DNA from: Aedes albopictus
Taxonomy: Eukaryota > Arthropoda > Insecta > Diptera > Culicidae
DNA: 64,000 nt
NCBI RefSeq assembly: GCF_035046485.1
Contig: NC_085137.1
Coordinates: 500,484,536-500,548,535, forward strand
Direction of reading: 5' to 3'
Shown: one piece after another, positions 11,282 through 20,971 of the stretch
Position numbering within the stretch: position 1 is the stretch's first letter
Layout of the letters: each line of letters begins with the position of its first letter
Translations under genes and position numbers: made by a program
The notes under the pieces: generated by a model
Database searches by the model: none
Told to the model about the DNA's origin: nothing
Seen by the model: only the letters and a program-made list of their open reading frames with translations

Positions 11282-11340
11282 TGTAAACTATTTTATAGAG
11301 CAGAAAATAAAACAAGATTTTTTTTACAAAAAAAAAAAAA

Positions 11341-11882
11341 ATCTGAAATCGGAGGAACTGGATGGAAACGAGATCTCACCAAAAGAAACCGATATTTCTA
11401 GAATCGATGGGGAAATATCCGATCTGAAAAAAGAAATCGCTTCTCTTCGCAATTCGATAGTGCATTCTACTGTCTCACATGTTGAAGCAAGTACAACCGA
11501 AACTACAAACGAGCACCGTCCCCTTGCAGAGTCATCGTTATTGTCTATGCCCGATGATAAACAGAGTACAAACAGCACAGGTCGTCGTGACGGAGAAATT
11601 GAACAGAGGAACCCCAACGACAGATTCTGGTTGTTCTTTACGAGGGTGAAAAATTGCACAACCGAAGGACAGATTTTGAAAGTGGTCGCTGATTCGCTAG
11701 GAACCAATGATGCCATAGTGAAGATACTTGTTCCTCCATGGAAGGATGCACTCTCGATGCCATACGTATCTTTCAAGGTTGGAGTTAACGCACGCCTAAA
11801 GGAAACAGCACTTCGTTCGTGTACCTGGCCAACCGGATTACGCTATAGAGAGTTTAGAGACGATGTTTGGGAACCACTGTAA
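11341..11882 (+). pseudogene. CR1-like LINE ORF1, 3' part (coiled coil and C-terminal domain)
   Basis: The open frame continues directly from the target duplication: an acidic helical stretch (EEL, DLKKEIASLRNS), a Thr/Ser linker, then a C-terminal domain with RFWLFFTRVKN, ADSLGTNDAIVKILVPP, VSFKVGVNARLKE and WPTGLRYREF. That order is typical of CR1-like ORF1 proteins. It ends at TAA 11880-11882 in the usual position. With 6612-6843 it forms one ORF1, split by the L1/Tx1-like insertion in the same phase. No ORF2 follows: after the Harbinger-type element only a short tail is found. Confidence 0.8.
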
Positions 11883-11898
11883 TGAAATGAATCCATTA

Positions 11899-13313
11899 GG
11901 GGCCGTCCATATACCACGTGGACAGCTTGGAGGGGGGAGGGGGTTAGCGAAAAGTCCACGCTTGTCCACGGAGAGGGGGGTGGGGGTTCGTCGAATGTCC
12001 ACGTGGACAACATTGACATTTAAATTAGGAAACAAGAATCTACAAACGAAACAAATTATGTCGCATTATTGATGAGATTCTTTTCAACAGTTCTTTCAAA
12101 CATTTTATTTTATTATACATTGTCTTTCAGTTGTAAGTTACTTCTTCAAGGAAAAAAATCATGGTATTGATTAACAGACTAATTTGTTTTAAATTATCAG
12201 AATTTCTAATTACTTAGTTTTCTTCATTGAGGAATATTCTGGAGATTCGAAATGGAGTGTAGACCATGCAAATGTTGGTGTTTCGGTCAGAAACATTTCA
12301 TCGAACTTCTGTATGGATTTTTCGAAGTTTCATACCAAATTTTTAAACTACTTTGAAGATAGGGATTTGCAGACTTATCTCAAAAACTTTTTTTTTGTAG
12401 GTTCCTTTAAAATTTAAGATGTTTCTAATGGATATTAAAATCTACACATCAGCATTACAATTTAGTTGCTGTAAATCTTGTTTTTTGTTGTTGTGAGAAT
12501 CTAAGCAGTATAATCTTATCTCAACAATAATCTAAGATTTAATATTACCTTATCCCAACAAAACAATCAGACAATCATAGATTGAACAAACATTAAAAAA
12601 CACCGTCCTCAACCAGAGGCTGTACGGACTAAACATTGAACAATCACTAACATTAGGCGATGGACGTTACACGAAAAACACCCAATGAAGAATTTTCCGT
12701 TTGACGAAAATTTTTTCACCAACTTGAACAAGAATCGAACCCACACTCTCACAAACATTAAGCTGAATTAAAAACAATGTTGAAAACTTGTAGGTAGGGT
12801 CTGGGACCATTTGGGCAGGAGCACCTATTTTGGGCACTTGCTTCTACAACTCAGTCAATTTCAATCCGATAGACTTGAATTTTTGTCCATGACTAGATAC
12901 TGTGCCTAGCTGATCGTATCTCAAAAATCAAGTCAATCGGTTGAAAATTGACTGAGTTATAGCAGCAAGTGCCCAAAATAGGTGCTCCTGCCCAAATGGT
13001 CCCAGACCCTACCTATTTTGTGCTACTTGTTTTATTCTATGTAAAGCTATAGAATATTTGTATTTTCTAAAGTTTTCAATTATATTTAAGACATTGCTTA
13101 CGAAGAAAAAAAAACAATATTAAAAAAAAAACTTTTCGAAATCACTTTTCCATTTATTTTAGAAATATTAAAAAAAAAACTTTTTTTCGTATGTCCACGT
13201 GGACATTGGGGGAGGAGGGTAGGTGTCAATGAAATGTCCACGCTTGTCCATGGGGAGGGGGAAGGGGGTCAAAAACCATGATTTTTCTGTCCACGTGGTA
13301 TATGGACGGCCCC
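11899..13313. mobile_element. 1.4 kb PIF/Harbinger-type non-autonomous element
   Basis: The terminal inverted repeats are about 28 bp and begin GGGGCCGTCCATATACCACG, followed by GGACAG and subterminal G-runs. The flanks are TTA at 11896-11898 and 13314-13316. A 3-bp TWA duplication and GGG-starting ends are the PIF/Harbinger signature. The interior is AT-rich and non-coding and contains a nested fold-back MITE. It inserted 13 bp beyond the CR1 ORF1 stop codon. Confidence 0.85.
12793..13015. mobile_element. 223-bp fold-back MITE nested in the Harbinger-type element
   Basis: Long inverted arms begin GGTAGGGTCTGGGACCATTT and continue through GGCAGGAGCACC. The element is flanked by TA on both sides (12791-12792 and 13016-13017). 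The whole element is close to a perfect hairpin, with a second inner pairing around TTTTCAACCGATTGAC. No coding capacity. Confidence 0.85.
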
Positions 13314-13316
13314 TTA

Positions 13317-13492
13317 TCATCAGAGTATTTCACCGTGTACTGTCGTTGCTTTTGATATCGTTATGTGTTAAATGCATTTTGTTTCCTTTTATTGTACGTG
13401 CTTTGCTATTGTGTCATCTTAAGATCAAATATTTAGTTAATATTCAATTAGACCAAGAAGTCCGTTGAATTAATCAATAAATAAATAAAATG
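13317..13492 (+). other. 3' tail attached to the split CR1-like element
   Basis: Non-coding T-rich sequence ends in ATCAATAAATAAATAAA, a CR1/Jockey-like simple tail. With the Harbinger-type insertion removed it follows the ORF1 stop almost immediately, so ORF2 is missing from this copy. Confidence 0.55.
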
Positions 13493-15515
13493 TACATGTT
13501 CTGTGCATGAAACTCAGTTTTCGATAAAAGGCTCGGGATTTTTGGCATATATTAGTAATTCTCGCTGAATAACAAATAATCCACTACCTCGCTTTTGTGT
13601 CCAAAAATATGTATGGTTGATTCGAAAGCCAACATTTCGAGCAATGGACAGACACAATAATGTTATTTGCATAAAATTAAAAAAGTTCCGAAATTCAACC
13701 AGGAATTCCTATGTTTCTCCGAGGATTACCCCAAAATTCCTCCAGGTATCCCTTCTGAAATTCATCAAGGAGTTCCTTCGGAAATTTTTAGAGAAATTCG
13801 TGGCACGCACTGAATATAACGTGGTTACTGGTTATGGTCTATTATCCGAACGATCATTCTGTAGAGTAGGTTTGCTATCTGCTCAATCGCCTATTGTTGC
13901 AATTCTGCAGTCTTAAATAAAAGTAAGTGATCCCAGAATTTCTGACTTTATTACGACGGTCTCTGAAGAAAACTTCCCAAATCAAATCATAATGTTACAG
14001 ATTATTTCAAAAAATTTCTATATGAAGCGCCACAGATTTTTTTGGAAACCTGGCATAAATTTCTTCACTAATTCCTTCATGATTTTTCACTAATATTTTC
14101 AGATTTCTTTGAGAATTTCGCCCACGGACTACTTCAGGAATTCCTCTACAGAAATTCTTCTAAAAAATCTTCCAGAAATTCCTCACAGTATTCGTCCGAG
14201 AATTCCCCCACGGATTCTTTCATAAAAATCTTTCGTGGATATTCATTCGGAAAATTTCTTCCGAAATTTATTTAGAAATTCCTCTAGGGTTCGGTCTACA
14301 AATTCCAGTGTTATTCTATTCTTTAAAAGCATCTTGCATGGTTTGCTTCTTAATTTTTTTAATTTTCATGAATTTGAGCATAAATTCCTCCGGTGGTTCG
14401 TTCAGAGATTTCTTCAGAAATTTCAGAACAGTACTTTACTTAATTTTCTTCTACTTACAGGTAAAAGAAAATTCACTAACACGCCAAGATTCATCATAAT
14501 CAGTTTTTTAGACATTAAATTCAAGAGATTAAGTTTTTACTGAGGTTACTTTGAAAACAATTTTAAGACTTCACCTGAAATTCCAACAGCAGCCTCGTGG
14601 CCGTGCGGTTAGCGTCACTTTCCCGTACCATGCCATTCCACTAGGGATTCCTCCAGAAGTTTTACAAATAGTTGTGTAAGAAAGTTTTGCATGTATTCCT
14701 CTGAGTTTCTGCAGAAAACTTTTCAGTGTTTTACTCTATTTTTTTCCTGGACTTTCAGGATTGTTTTCCAATAAAAATCTTTGGAAATTTCTTCACGGCT
14801 TCTTTCAAATGATCTGCCAAGAATTCATTTCAAAACATTCAATTTCTTTCGAAATTGCTCCAGGGGTTTTTTTGAAGCTCTGAATTTCTGTCGCTGCAGT
14901 CCCTCAATGGCACACAATTTGTATGGCACCTCTGAAATTTATGTATGATGTTGTCACACTCGCTTTGTATGCAAAATTGAAATGTGATTTCGTGACGTTT
15001 CACCTTAAACCAAGTATACCTTTAGGAATTATGTATTGGAAATTTCTCATGAGATTTTTCTAGGAATCTTTATAGGAGTTTAAGTGTTTCTCCCGACATT
15101 CTTCCAGGAATTACTTTAAAAATACGTTCACGAATTCCTTCGGAAATTGTTTCAGAATATCCTCCATATATTTTAGTAATGGATTTGTTCAGGATTTTTT
15201 TCCAAATATTTAGGGATTCCACCAAAGGCTTTTCCAGGCATTCCTCCAGGAATTTCTTCAGCAACTTCTCCTAGAATTCCTTCAAGAATTTTCCTGGTAT
15301 TCTTCCACATATTCCTCCACTAATTTTTAACGTGAAACTCCAGAGATTTCAACAGGAATTAAACAGAAGATTTATTAAAAAATCTTCCAAAGATTCCATC
15401 AGAAATTCCTGCACGAATTCGTTCTTAAACTGCTTCAGGTATCTGCTCAGAAATATCTCCTGAGACTCCTTCAGTAGTTTAAGAATTTCATCATGAATGT
15501 CAGCAAGCAAGCAAG
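13493..15515. repeat. Degenerate GAATTCCTCCAGGAATT-type repeat block
   Basis: Irregular reiterations of TTCCTTCAGGAATTCCTCC and variants, with period near 24-30 bp but much drift. The same family recurs at 15706-15870, 16275-16860 (as AGGATTCT), 20165-20968, 22816-23050, 23890-24830, 38377-39990 and 45490-45900. Long ORFs rich in Phe, Ser, Arg and Glu in these blocks are artefacts of the repeat. A SINE head fragment (CTCGTGGCCGTGCGGTTAGC) is embedded near 14592-14645. Confidence 0.75.
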
Positions 15516-15519
15516 CATT

Positions 15520-15705
15520 TCTTTTTTTTTATCTGTATAAACGAGATTTTTAGCCCTAGGCTAGTTCATCTCGGGACCCACGCTTTACTTCCCTTCCGAA
15601 GGAAGAACTCAAATTTGGTGAGTTTGTCGGGAGTGGGATTCGATCCCAGGTCCTCGGCATGATAGTCAAGTGTTCTAACCATCACACCAGGTCCGCTCCA
15701 AAGCA
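15520..15705 (-). mobile_element. tRNA-headed SINE (family B), copy 2
   Basis: Reverse complement of the 6098-6277 family, with the same GCGGACCTGGTGTGATGGTT head, a GGGATCGAATCCC-like B box and the TCCTTCGGAAGGGAAGTAAA body. The A-rich end is seen as a T run near 15520. It interrupts the degenerate repeat block. Confidence 0.75.
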
Positions 15706-15870
15706 TTTCTTCAGAAATATTTCTATGGATTTTTTTTTTCAGAAGTTTATCTACATTTTTGTTTTCAGCGCTTCTTTTGGAAATTCTTCTAAGAGTTTTT
15801 TCAGGAATGCCATAAAGAAGATTTTTCTTGTAATTCCTCCAGAAATATATCCTGAGATTGCTTCGAAGTA
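15706..15870. repeat. Degenerate GAATTC-type repeat, continuation
   Basis: Same drifted TTCCTCCAGAAATT words as the preceding block. It resumes on the other side of the SINE. Confidence 0.5.
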
Positions 15871-15887
15871 GCGTTGGGCAATTTTGA

Positions 15888-16010
15888 ATCGATGTTCGCA
15901 ACATCGATGTTTTTGTTCCGATTAATCGGTTTTTTGAATCGATGTTGAAGCCCCACGAAATCGACCGAATCGATTTTTTACATTCGATTTTCATTTCGAT
16001 TCAAAAATCA
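15888..16010. repeat. Cluster of ATCGAT words
   Basis: At least four ATCGAT cores in about 120 bp (AATCGATGTT, CATCGATGTT, GAATCGATGT, GAATCGATTT), interspersed with ATTCGATT-like words. DREF/BEAF factors bind TATCGATA or CGATA in flies, but these cores have different flanks. It is more likely a short tandem or palindromic repeat. Confidence 0.4.
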
Positions 16011-16129
16011 AGTAACAGAACTAGCTGAATAATAGTTTCTTAAGCAAAAGTTTGCTTAACAGTGGTTTGTTCCACTCTAAGAGCTACAAATTGCACAGCA
16101 AAAATGTTTATTGGGAAATATTAAATTTC

Positions 16130-16270
16130 TTTTTTTAGAATGTACTGTAGAATTTTACCATTTCAATAGTACATAAAATCAAGGTAAAATGTACATTAAA
16201 TCGAAGTACATACATAAAATCGAAGGTCTATATAATCTAGGGTCCACTTAATCGAGGTATACCTGTATAT
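16130..16270. repeat. Tc1/pogo-like MITE fragment
   Basis: The right end TAATCGAGGTATACCTGTA mirrors the start at 6279. Internal AAAATCGAAG words repeat several times. The left end is not clear. Confidence 0.45.
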
Positions 16271-16274
16271 CTCA

Positions 16275-16860
16275 GGTTTCTTGGGCAATCCCTTCCAAGA
16301 GTCTAAGTGAATCTTTCTCAGGATTCTAGAGGAATCCTTCTTATGGTCTAGAGAATCCCTTTCAGGATTCTAGCGCCTCCTTCTCAGGATTCTAGGGCTG
16401 TACATCTTTGGATTCCAATTTTTTTCTTTTGAGAATCCCTCTCAGGATTCCAGATGAATTTCTCTTAACAATGTGGAAGATCCCCTCTTAGGATCCCTCT
16501 CAGGGTTCTGGAGCAATCTCTTTCAGAATTTTAATGGGATGTCTTTGAATACTGCAGGAGAATTTCTCTTAGGATTCTAGGAGAATCCCTCTCAGGATTC
16601 TGGAAGAATTCACCAGGGAGTTGTGGAGATATCCATCTAAGCGTTCTGGGAAAATCCTGAGAAAAAACATCTATCAGGATTCTGAGGCAATCCATCACAG
16701 GATTCAGGGAGAATCCATCTCGGGAATCTGGGGAAATCTCTCAAGATTCTGGAAGAATTCCTATAAAGATTCTGACAGATTACATCTCAGAAAACTGGAG
16801 TAATCTCTTCCAGGATTCCAGGCAAATCCTTAAAAGAATTCAGAAAGAATTCCCGTTTGA
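16275..16860. repeat. Degenerate AGGATTCTAGGAGAATCCCT repeat
   Basis: Irregular tandem reiterations of TCTCAGGATTCTGGAGGAAT with a period of roughly 30 bp and many indels. Probably a variant of the degenerate repeat superfamily seen elsewhere in the window. No coding signal. Confidence 0.65.
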
Positions 16861-17099
16861 AGAGTCTTTCTCTCTTTTCCGGGATGAGGCCTCTCAGGAT
16901 GAACATGTACATATTTTACCATTTTTTTCCGAAACCATCCCCCCACCCCCCTTAAACCGTGACGTACTTTATAAACGTTACCTAAAATAATACAGTTTAC
17001 AAAATACTGTTACATACAAATAGCATGAAATACCTACGTTTAATTGTTCTTTGGTAGCTTTTGGTAGTACAATATTGCTAAATAGCCATTTTCATTTGC
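16861..17099. other. Spacer with one MITE-like end
   Basis: Contains GTGACGTACTTTATAAACGT near 16959, next to a C-run (CCCCCCACCCCCC). This resembles the terminus of the GTCACG or G-run MITE class at 23086. Its partner end was not found. Confidence 0.35.
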
Positions 17100-18060
17100 G
17101 GTGCCACTTGGACGGCACACAACTGTCTCCTAAATAATCTTAAATGATCTTATATCTTATGATGTTCACAAGACAGGAGGAACACCGTGATCACATCGTA
17201 AACAAACCACCCAACTTTTGATTTGACAGATCGGCTCGCGATGGCAGCCCTGCTGCTCCACACTCATCGCCCGCAATGCGCTCACACACACACAAACACT
17301 CGACCGAGTGTGTTTTGACAGAAACGATTCGTTTTTGGGGTTTGGCTCTCTCTTCCCAACACTACACTACAATACATTCTGATGTCACTCGCCGATGCCT
17401 CTGTGTTGGAGTTGAAAATGAAAAAATAGCGAGAAATTATTGATTTTTCACGAATTTCTTCTGCGAATCCACTTCTTGGGGGTTGCTAATATTAGTCATT
17501 GCTTTTTTCACAGTGATCCCCCGGAAATGGTCCAACGAATAAGTACACAGATGATGCTGCACCCACTACACACTGCGCCTATTTGAACCTTCCGGAACCA
17601 CTTTTGAAGCGCGGATGCACGACACTGGCCAAATAATTCAGGCCCACCACGAACTGACAGACTAAACTTACTCGAATGGACAGCGACAGAAAATCTGTGT
17701 GGTCGCGGACCGTGACTGCTGGTGCTGACCACCACCCGCGAGAACACTACGGCGGAGGATGCGGATTGCGAAAAACCCGGGGCGTACCACCACACCACGT
17801 ATTATAAACGACGGATCCGATCGACAACGACGACGACGACGACGGCGGACGACTGAATCGAGGGGGGCACACTTGAGAAACACGCACCGAATGCACACCA
17901 CACACACGTCCTACACGCAAGGGCGTCAGACTTCGAATGAAAGAGGGTTCCCAACAAAATTTGAGTCAGCGAGACCGACAGTCAAGCAAAAGCAACCACC
18001 CACCGACACCGCATCGCGACGAGAGAGAAGCGGAATTTCCACGTGAGAATGTGTTGGAAT
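17100..18060. promoter_or_regulatory. GC-rich, repeat-poor block: possible promoter or 5' exon
   Basis: Unlike its AT-rich surroundings this stretch is CpG-rich, has CA-rich and CGA-triplet runs (CGACGACGACGACGACGG near 17829) and lacks recognisable transposon ends. TATTATAAACG near 17800 is a TATA-like word. Composition resembles the Ran upstream region at 49.2-50.4 kb. Overlapping ORFs on both strands are low-complexity and not convincing. I infer a promoter with untranslated first exon for an unseen gene; strand is undecided. Confidence 0.35.
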
Positions 18061-18271
18061 TTTTCTCTGTGTGCTTGTTTCACAGACGATGTTGCATCAT
18101 ACACGAAACGGTTGCGTGACACGTGTGTGACAAATGCGGATCAAGGTCCATCAGTGTTGAGGTTCGTCTAACCTAAAATATTTGACTGTGTTGAAAGCGT
18201 GTACTGTGATACATACTCGGATAAAAAATTACCATTCATTATTTACATGGTAAATTCTAGATTGAGTTTAA

Positions 18272-18387
18272 CCCTAAAAGGGATACCTTCATGGCCTCAG
18301 TGTCGTCACCTCGCTGAGTGTGTTCCATCAAAGAAGAGCTCCGAAAGGCGCCTGGGGTCCAATGGACCCCAGGTATCCCTTTTAGGG
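18272..18387. mobile_element. 116-bp piggyBac-type MITE
   Basis: The ends CCCTAAAAGGGATACCT and AGGTATCCCTTTTAGGG are inverted repeats flanked by TTAA at 18268-18271 and 18388-18391. A CCC...GGG terminus with TTAA duplication is the piggyBac signature. The interior holds the palindrome GGGGTCCAATGGACCCC. Confidence 0.85.
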
Positions 18388-18391
18388 TTAA

Positions 18392-18944
18392 ATAAGAGCG
18401 AAAGTAACATGAGAGAGTTCTCTTCATTGACTCTCTCTTCTCGAAGACGGCTAATAACCTGAGACGAGACTCGCGAAGAGGAAAAAAAGCAACGTCAAGT
18501 GCAGCCCAACAGAGCTGTCAGTTGTAGCCCGTTTGATTACGTTACCTAAAACGAGTAAAGTATTGCTATCCGAGATAAATTCTGAAGCCAAAATTCACTC
18601 CGAGCAGCATTTTCTTCTCCTGTACTGTCAAAAATAAATGGATTACCCGCTTTGGCGGAAATTGCAACAGATGGCGCTAGTGAGCAGAAGTTTTTCGCAT
18701 TTTAAATGTATGAAGAAATTAATAAAAAATCATTTTTTGACTAATTGAACTTTTTTTTGGAAAAAATATTTGGTACAGGTTGTAGATAATAATAATAGCT
18801 ATCTGCGTTACCAAATATTTTTTGCCCAAAGTTCAAAACATTTGAAATATTTGAAAAAATGTTAAAATCTCCATACATTTCTTCGACCGAAAACTTCTGC
18901 CTCGATATGGTGCTCTTCGTTTGCTTATACATGGGCATGATGAC
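18392..18944. other. Spacer with a small hairpin
   Basis: AAAAAATATTTGGTA near 18760 and TACCAAATATTTTTT near 18812 form a small inverted repeat. GAGACGAGACTCGCGAAG near 18460 recurs inverted near 35957. No gene seen. Confidence 0.35.
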
Positions 18945-18946
18945 TA

Positions 18947-19110
18947 TTCGCGACTACGAAGGTAAAAGAGATTCCAACTCTTTGTCGCTCTAATGAAAAA
19001 CCTCGTAAGGAACTGTCAGAATGTGCGTGAAAAAAAAGCCAAAAAATATTTCCCTCTCGTTTTTTCTCACGTAAACCTTCACGCACATTCGACAACTTCG
19101 TAGTCGCGAA
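18947..19110. mobile_element. 164-bp fold-back MITE
   Basis: Termini TTCGCGACTACGAAG and CTTCGTAGTCGCGAA are perfect inverted repeats next to TA on both sides (18945-18946, 19111-19112). A second inner pairing matches GAATGTGCGTGAA with TTCACGCACATTC. Confidence 0.75.
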
Positions 19111-19130
19111 TATACATGGATTCTTACCCA

Positions 19131-20160
19131 TCTGTCAATGAAAACAAAAAAAACTCGAAGACGAACCGGAATGGCAGCAGAAGAGTGAAAATTTGAAACA
19201 AAAGTAAAAATGTATCCTACAAACAATATTACAGGTAGATTTTACGTGAGAAAAGTGAAACGATGCTTCCGGAACACTATGTCTTCACCGGGCAACAAAA
19301 TCTTCGTCGTCCGCGGAGAAAATTCCCGGGGGAAAACATTTCATGTTTCTCCTGTCGAGGGCAATGCATCGTGGTTTTTGCTGGAGCTAAATCTCAGGTT
19401 TGTACCTACATTATTGACTTTATAGGCCTAATTATTTTGTATTTGAAGAACGAAAAAGACGGTCTACTAAAGAGTTTTCTCCGTTTTGCAGGAGGAGCGG
19501 ATTTTCATGTTGGAGCGCATTGTTCTGGTGACGGTGGTCACTCATGCAGGGTTGGTTGGTACGCGCACCTTTACGCTGATTGCAGAAAGAGGTTAGTTCA
19601 AACATCAGCGCCTCCTGAAATTAAGAACGGAAGTCTGAAACCACAACCTAGTGTTATTGAATGTTCAAAGCCGCCTCATTTGTCGCATCGATATGCAGAG
19701 ATTCACCTGGAGAAGCTCTTCTTAAACAGGACATCGTCCAGTGGAAAAGGGACGACCAAATGCAGCAACCGGCATATCTTTCCGAAACTGAACTTCAAAC
19801 TAAATAAGATCTGCCACCACATATATTCCTCCGTAAGTTACGAAGGAATCCGTTTTACTCAAACTGGAAGAAGTGATTTCAGGCGTCGAGCAGCATCTTG
19901 GCTGCATATTTCCTTGCTTCTGGAAACTATTCCGCTTCCTGATTTCTGTCTGTAACTCTCTAGTAAAGTAATGTAACGAACCCATTTGAACTACAGTTTT
20001 TACAGCCGGTCCGTGAATGCGCTCCTCTAGGTCGATCGAAAGAAATGGCGTTCAGTTCAAGAAAGGTGATAAGTTAATATTTATCAGTGTCAATAGGATT
20101 GTAGTGGATGAAGGCATAGGTTCAGAGCAGTGGAACAGCAGCAACAAGGTAGGAATATGA
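19131..20160 (+). CDS. Unidentified gene-like island with several possible splice sites
   Basis: I do not recognise the product. From ATG 19263 a 45-codon stretch ends at CAG 19397 before a GTTTGT donor. A pyrimidine-rich acceptor at 19491 opens a phase-0 exon (19492-19591, residues EERIFMLERIVLVTVVTHAG) ending at a GTTAGT donor. Downstream acceptors at 19698 and 19700 give alternative frames. A GTAAGT donor lies at about 19834, and an acceptor at about 19881 follows. Another open stretch at about 20017-20150 (QFKKGDKLIFISVNRIVVDE) ends AACAAG|GTAGGA. Frames cannot be reconciled into one model by eye. It could be a real multi-exon gene or its decayed remains. Confidence 0.3.
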
Positions 20161-20164
20161 TAAG

Positions 20165-20969
20165 GAAGTGGATTCCATTTTTTTGAATCCTTTTCCTCCT
20201 GACTTTCAGAGATTCCTTCTAGGATCCTTCAATATTTCTTTCTGGAGTTCCTTCAGGAATTCCTTCATGAGTTTCTTTAGCGATTCATCCAGAAGTTTCT
20301 TCAGGGATTCCTTCAGGAGTTTCTTCATGGAATCTCACAGGTTTTTTTTCAGGAATTTCTTCAGCCCACATTTGATAAATTTCACCACATGTTCTAGAGT
20401 TCTTCCAGAGTTGCTTTAGGATTTCTTTCAGAGATTCATCCAGTTTATTTTCGGTTGAATTTTCGATTCATGCAGGAGTTTCTCCAGGGATTCTCTCAGG
20501 AGTTCCTTCAAGGAATCCTGGATTTCCTTCATAGATTACTTTTGGAGCTTCTTCACGAGTTTCTTAATTGTTTCTTTGGGAATTTCTTTGGGAGATCATG
20601 CCTTAAGGATCCCTTAAAGATTCATCCAGGAGTTCCCTAATGGATTACCTCAGGGGTTTCTTCAGAAAATGTTACCGGAGTTCCTTCAATAGTCCCTTCA
20701 GGGGCTCCTTTAGGTTCCTTCGTAGATCCTGCAGAAGGAACTCCTAAGGGAATTCCTGAAGGATCCCCTTCAGAGTTTCCTGCAGAAACTTCTTCAGGGT
20801 TTCCTCCGGAGTTCCTCCAGGGATTCCCCCAGGTTTTCCTTCAGGGATTCCTCAGGATTTCCTTCAGAAGATCCTCCGGGACTTCCTAGAGGATTTTTTC
20901 AGAAGTATCTTCGTGTATTCTTTCAGGTGTTCTTTCAGGGATTCGTTCAGGAGCTTCTTCAAAGAACCC
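20165..20969. repeat. Degenerate GAGTTCCTTCAGGGATTC repeat block
   Basis: Irregular reiterations of TTCCTTCAGGAGTTTCTTCA with drift. ORFs here are repeat artefacts. The block is split by the element at 20972-22813 and continues at 22816. Confidence 0.75.
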
Positions 20970-20971
20970 TA

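Larger units (their letters stand above)
6844..11340 (+). mobile_element. Nearly full-length L1/Tx1-like non-LTR retrotransposon
   Basis: A two-ORF LINE with a 5' UTR of about 120 bp, ORF1 at 6968-8032, ORF2 at 8103-11281 (one frameshift), a 3' UTR of about 45 bp and a poly(A) tract at about 11328-11340. It is flanked by ATCTGA at 6838-6843 and 11341-11346, a direct target duplication. It inserted into ORF1 of a CR1-like element without changing that frame. The intact ORF1 and single ORF2 frameshift indicate a fairly young copy. Clade assignment rests on the RT and on the ORF1 zinc-knuckle architecture. Tx1-like elements often have target preference, which cannot be judged from one insertion. 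Confidence 0.9.

Noticed and set aside
15888..16010. DREF-type boundary element from ATCGAT repeats
   Set aside because: The cores lack the TATCGATA context and sit between degenerate repeats; a simple repeat explains them.
17508..17907. Overlapping minus-strand ORFs in the GC-rich block
   Set aside because: They start at non-AUG codons, are low-complexity and Arg/Ser-rich, and have no family resemblance.
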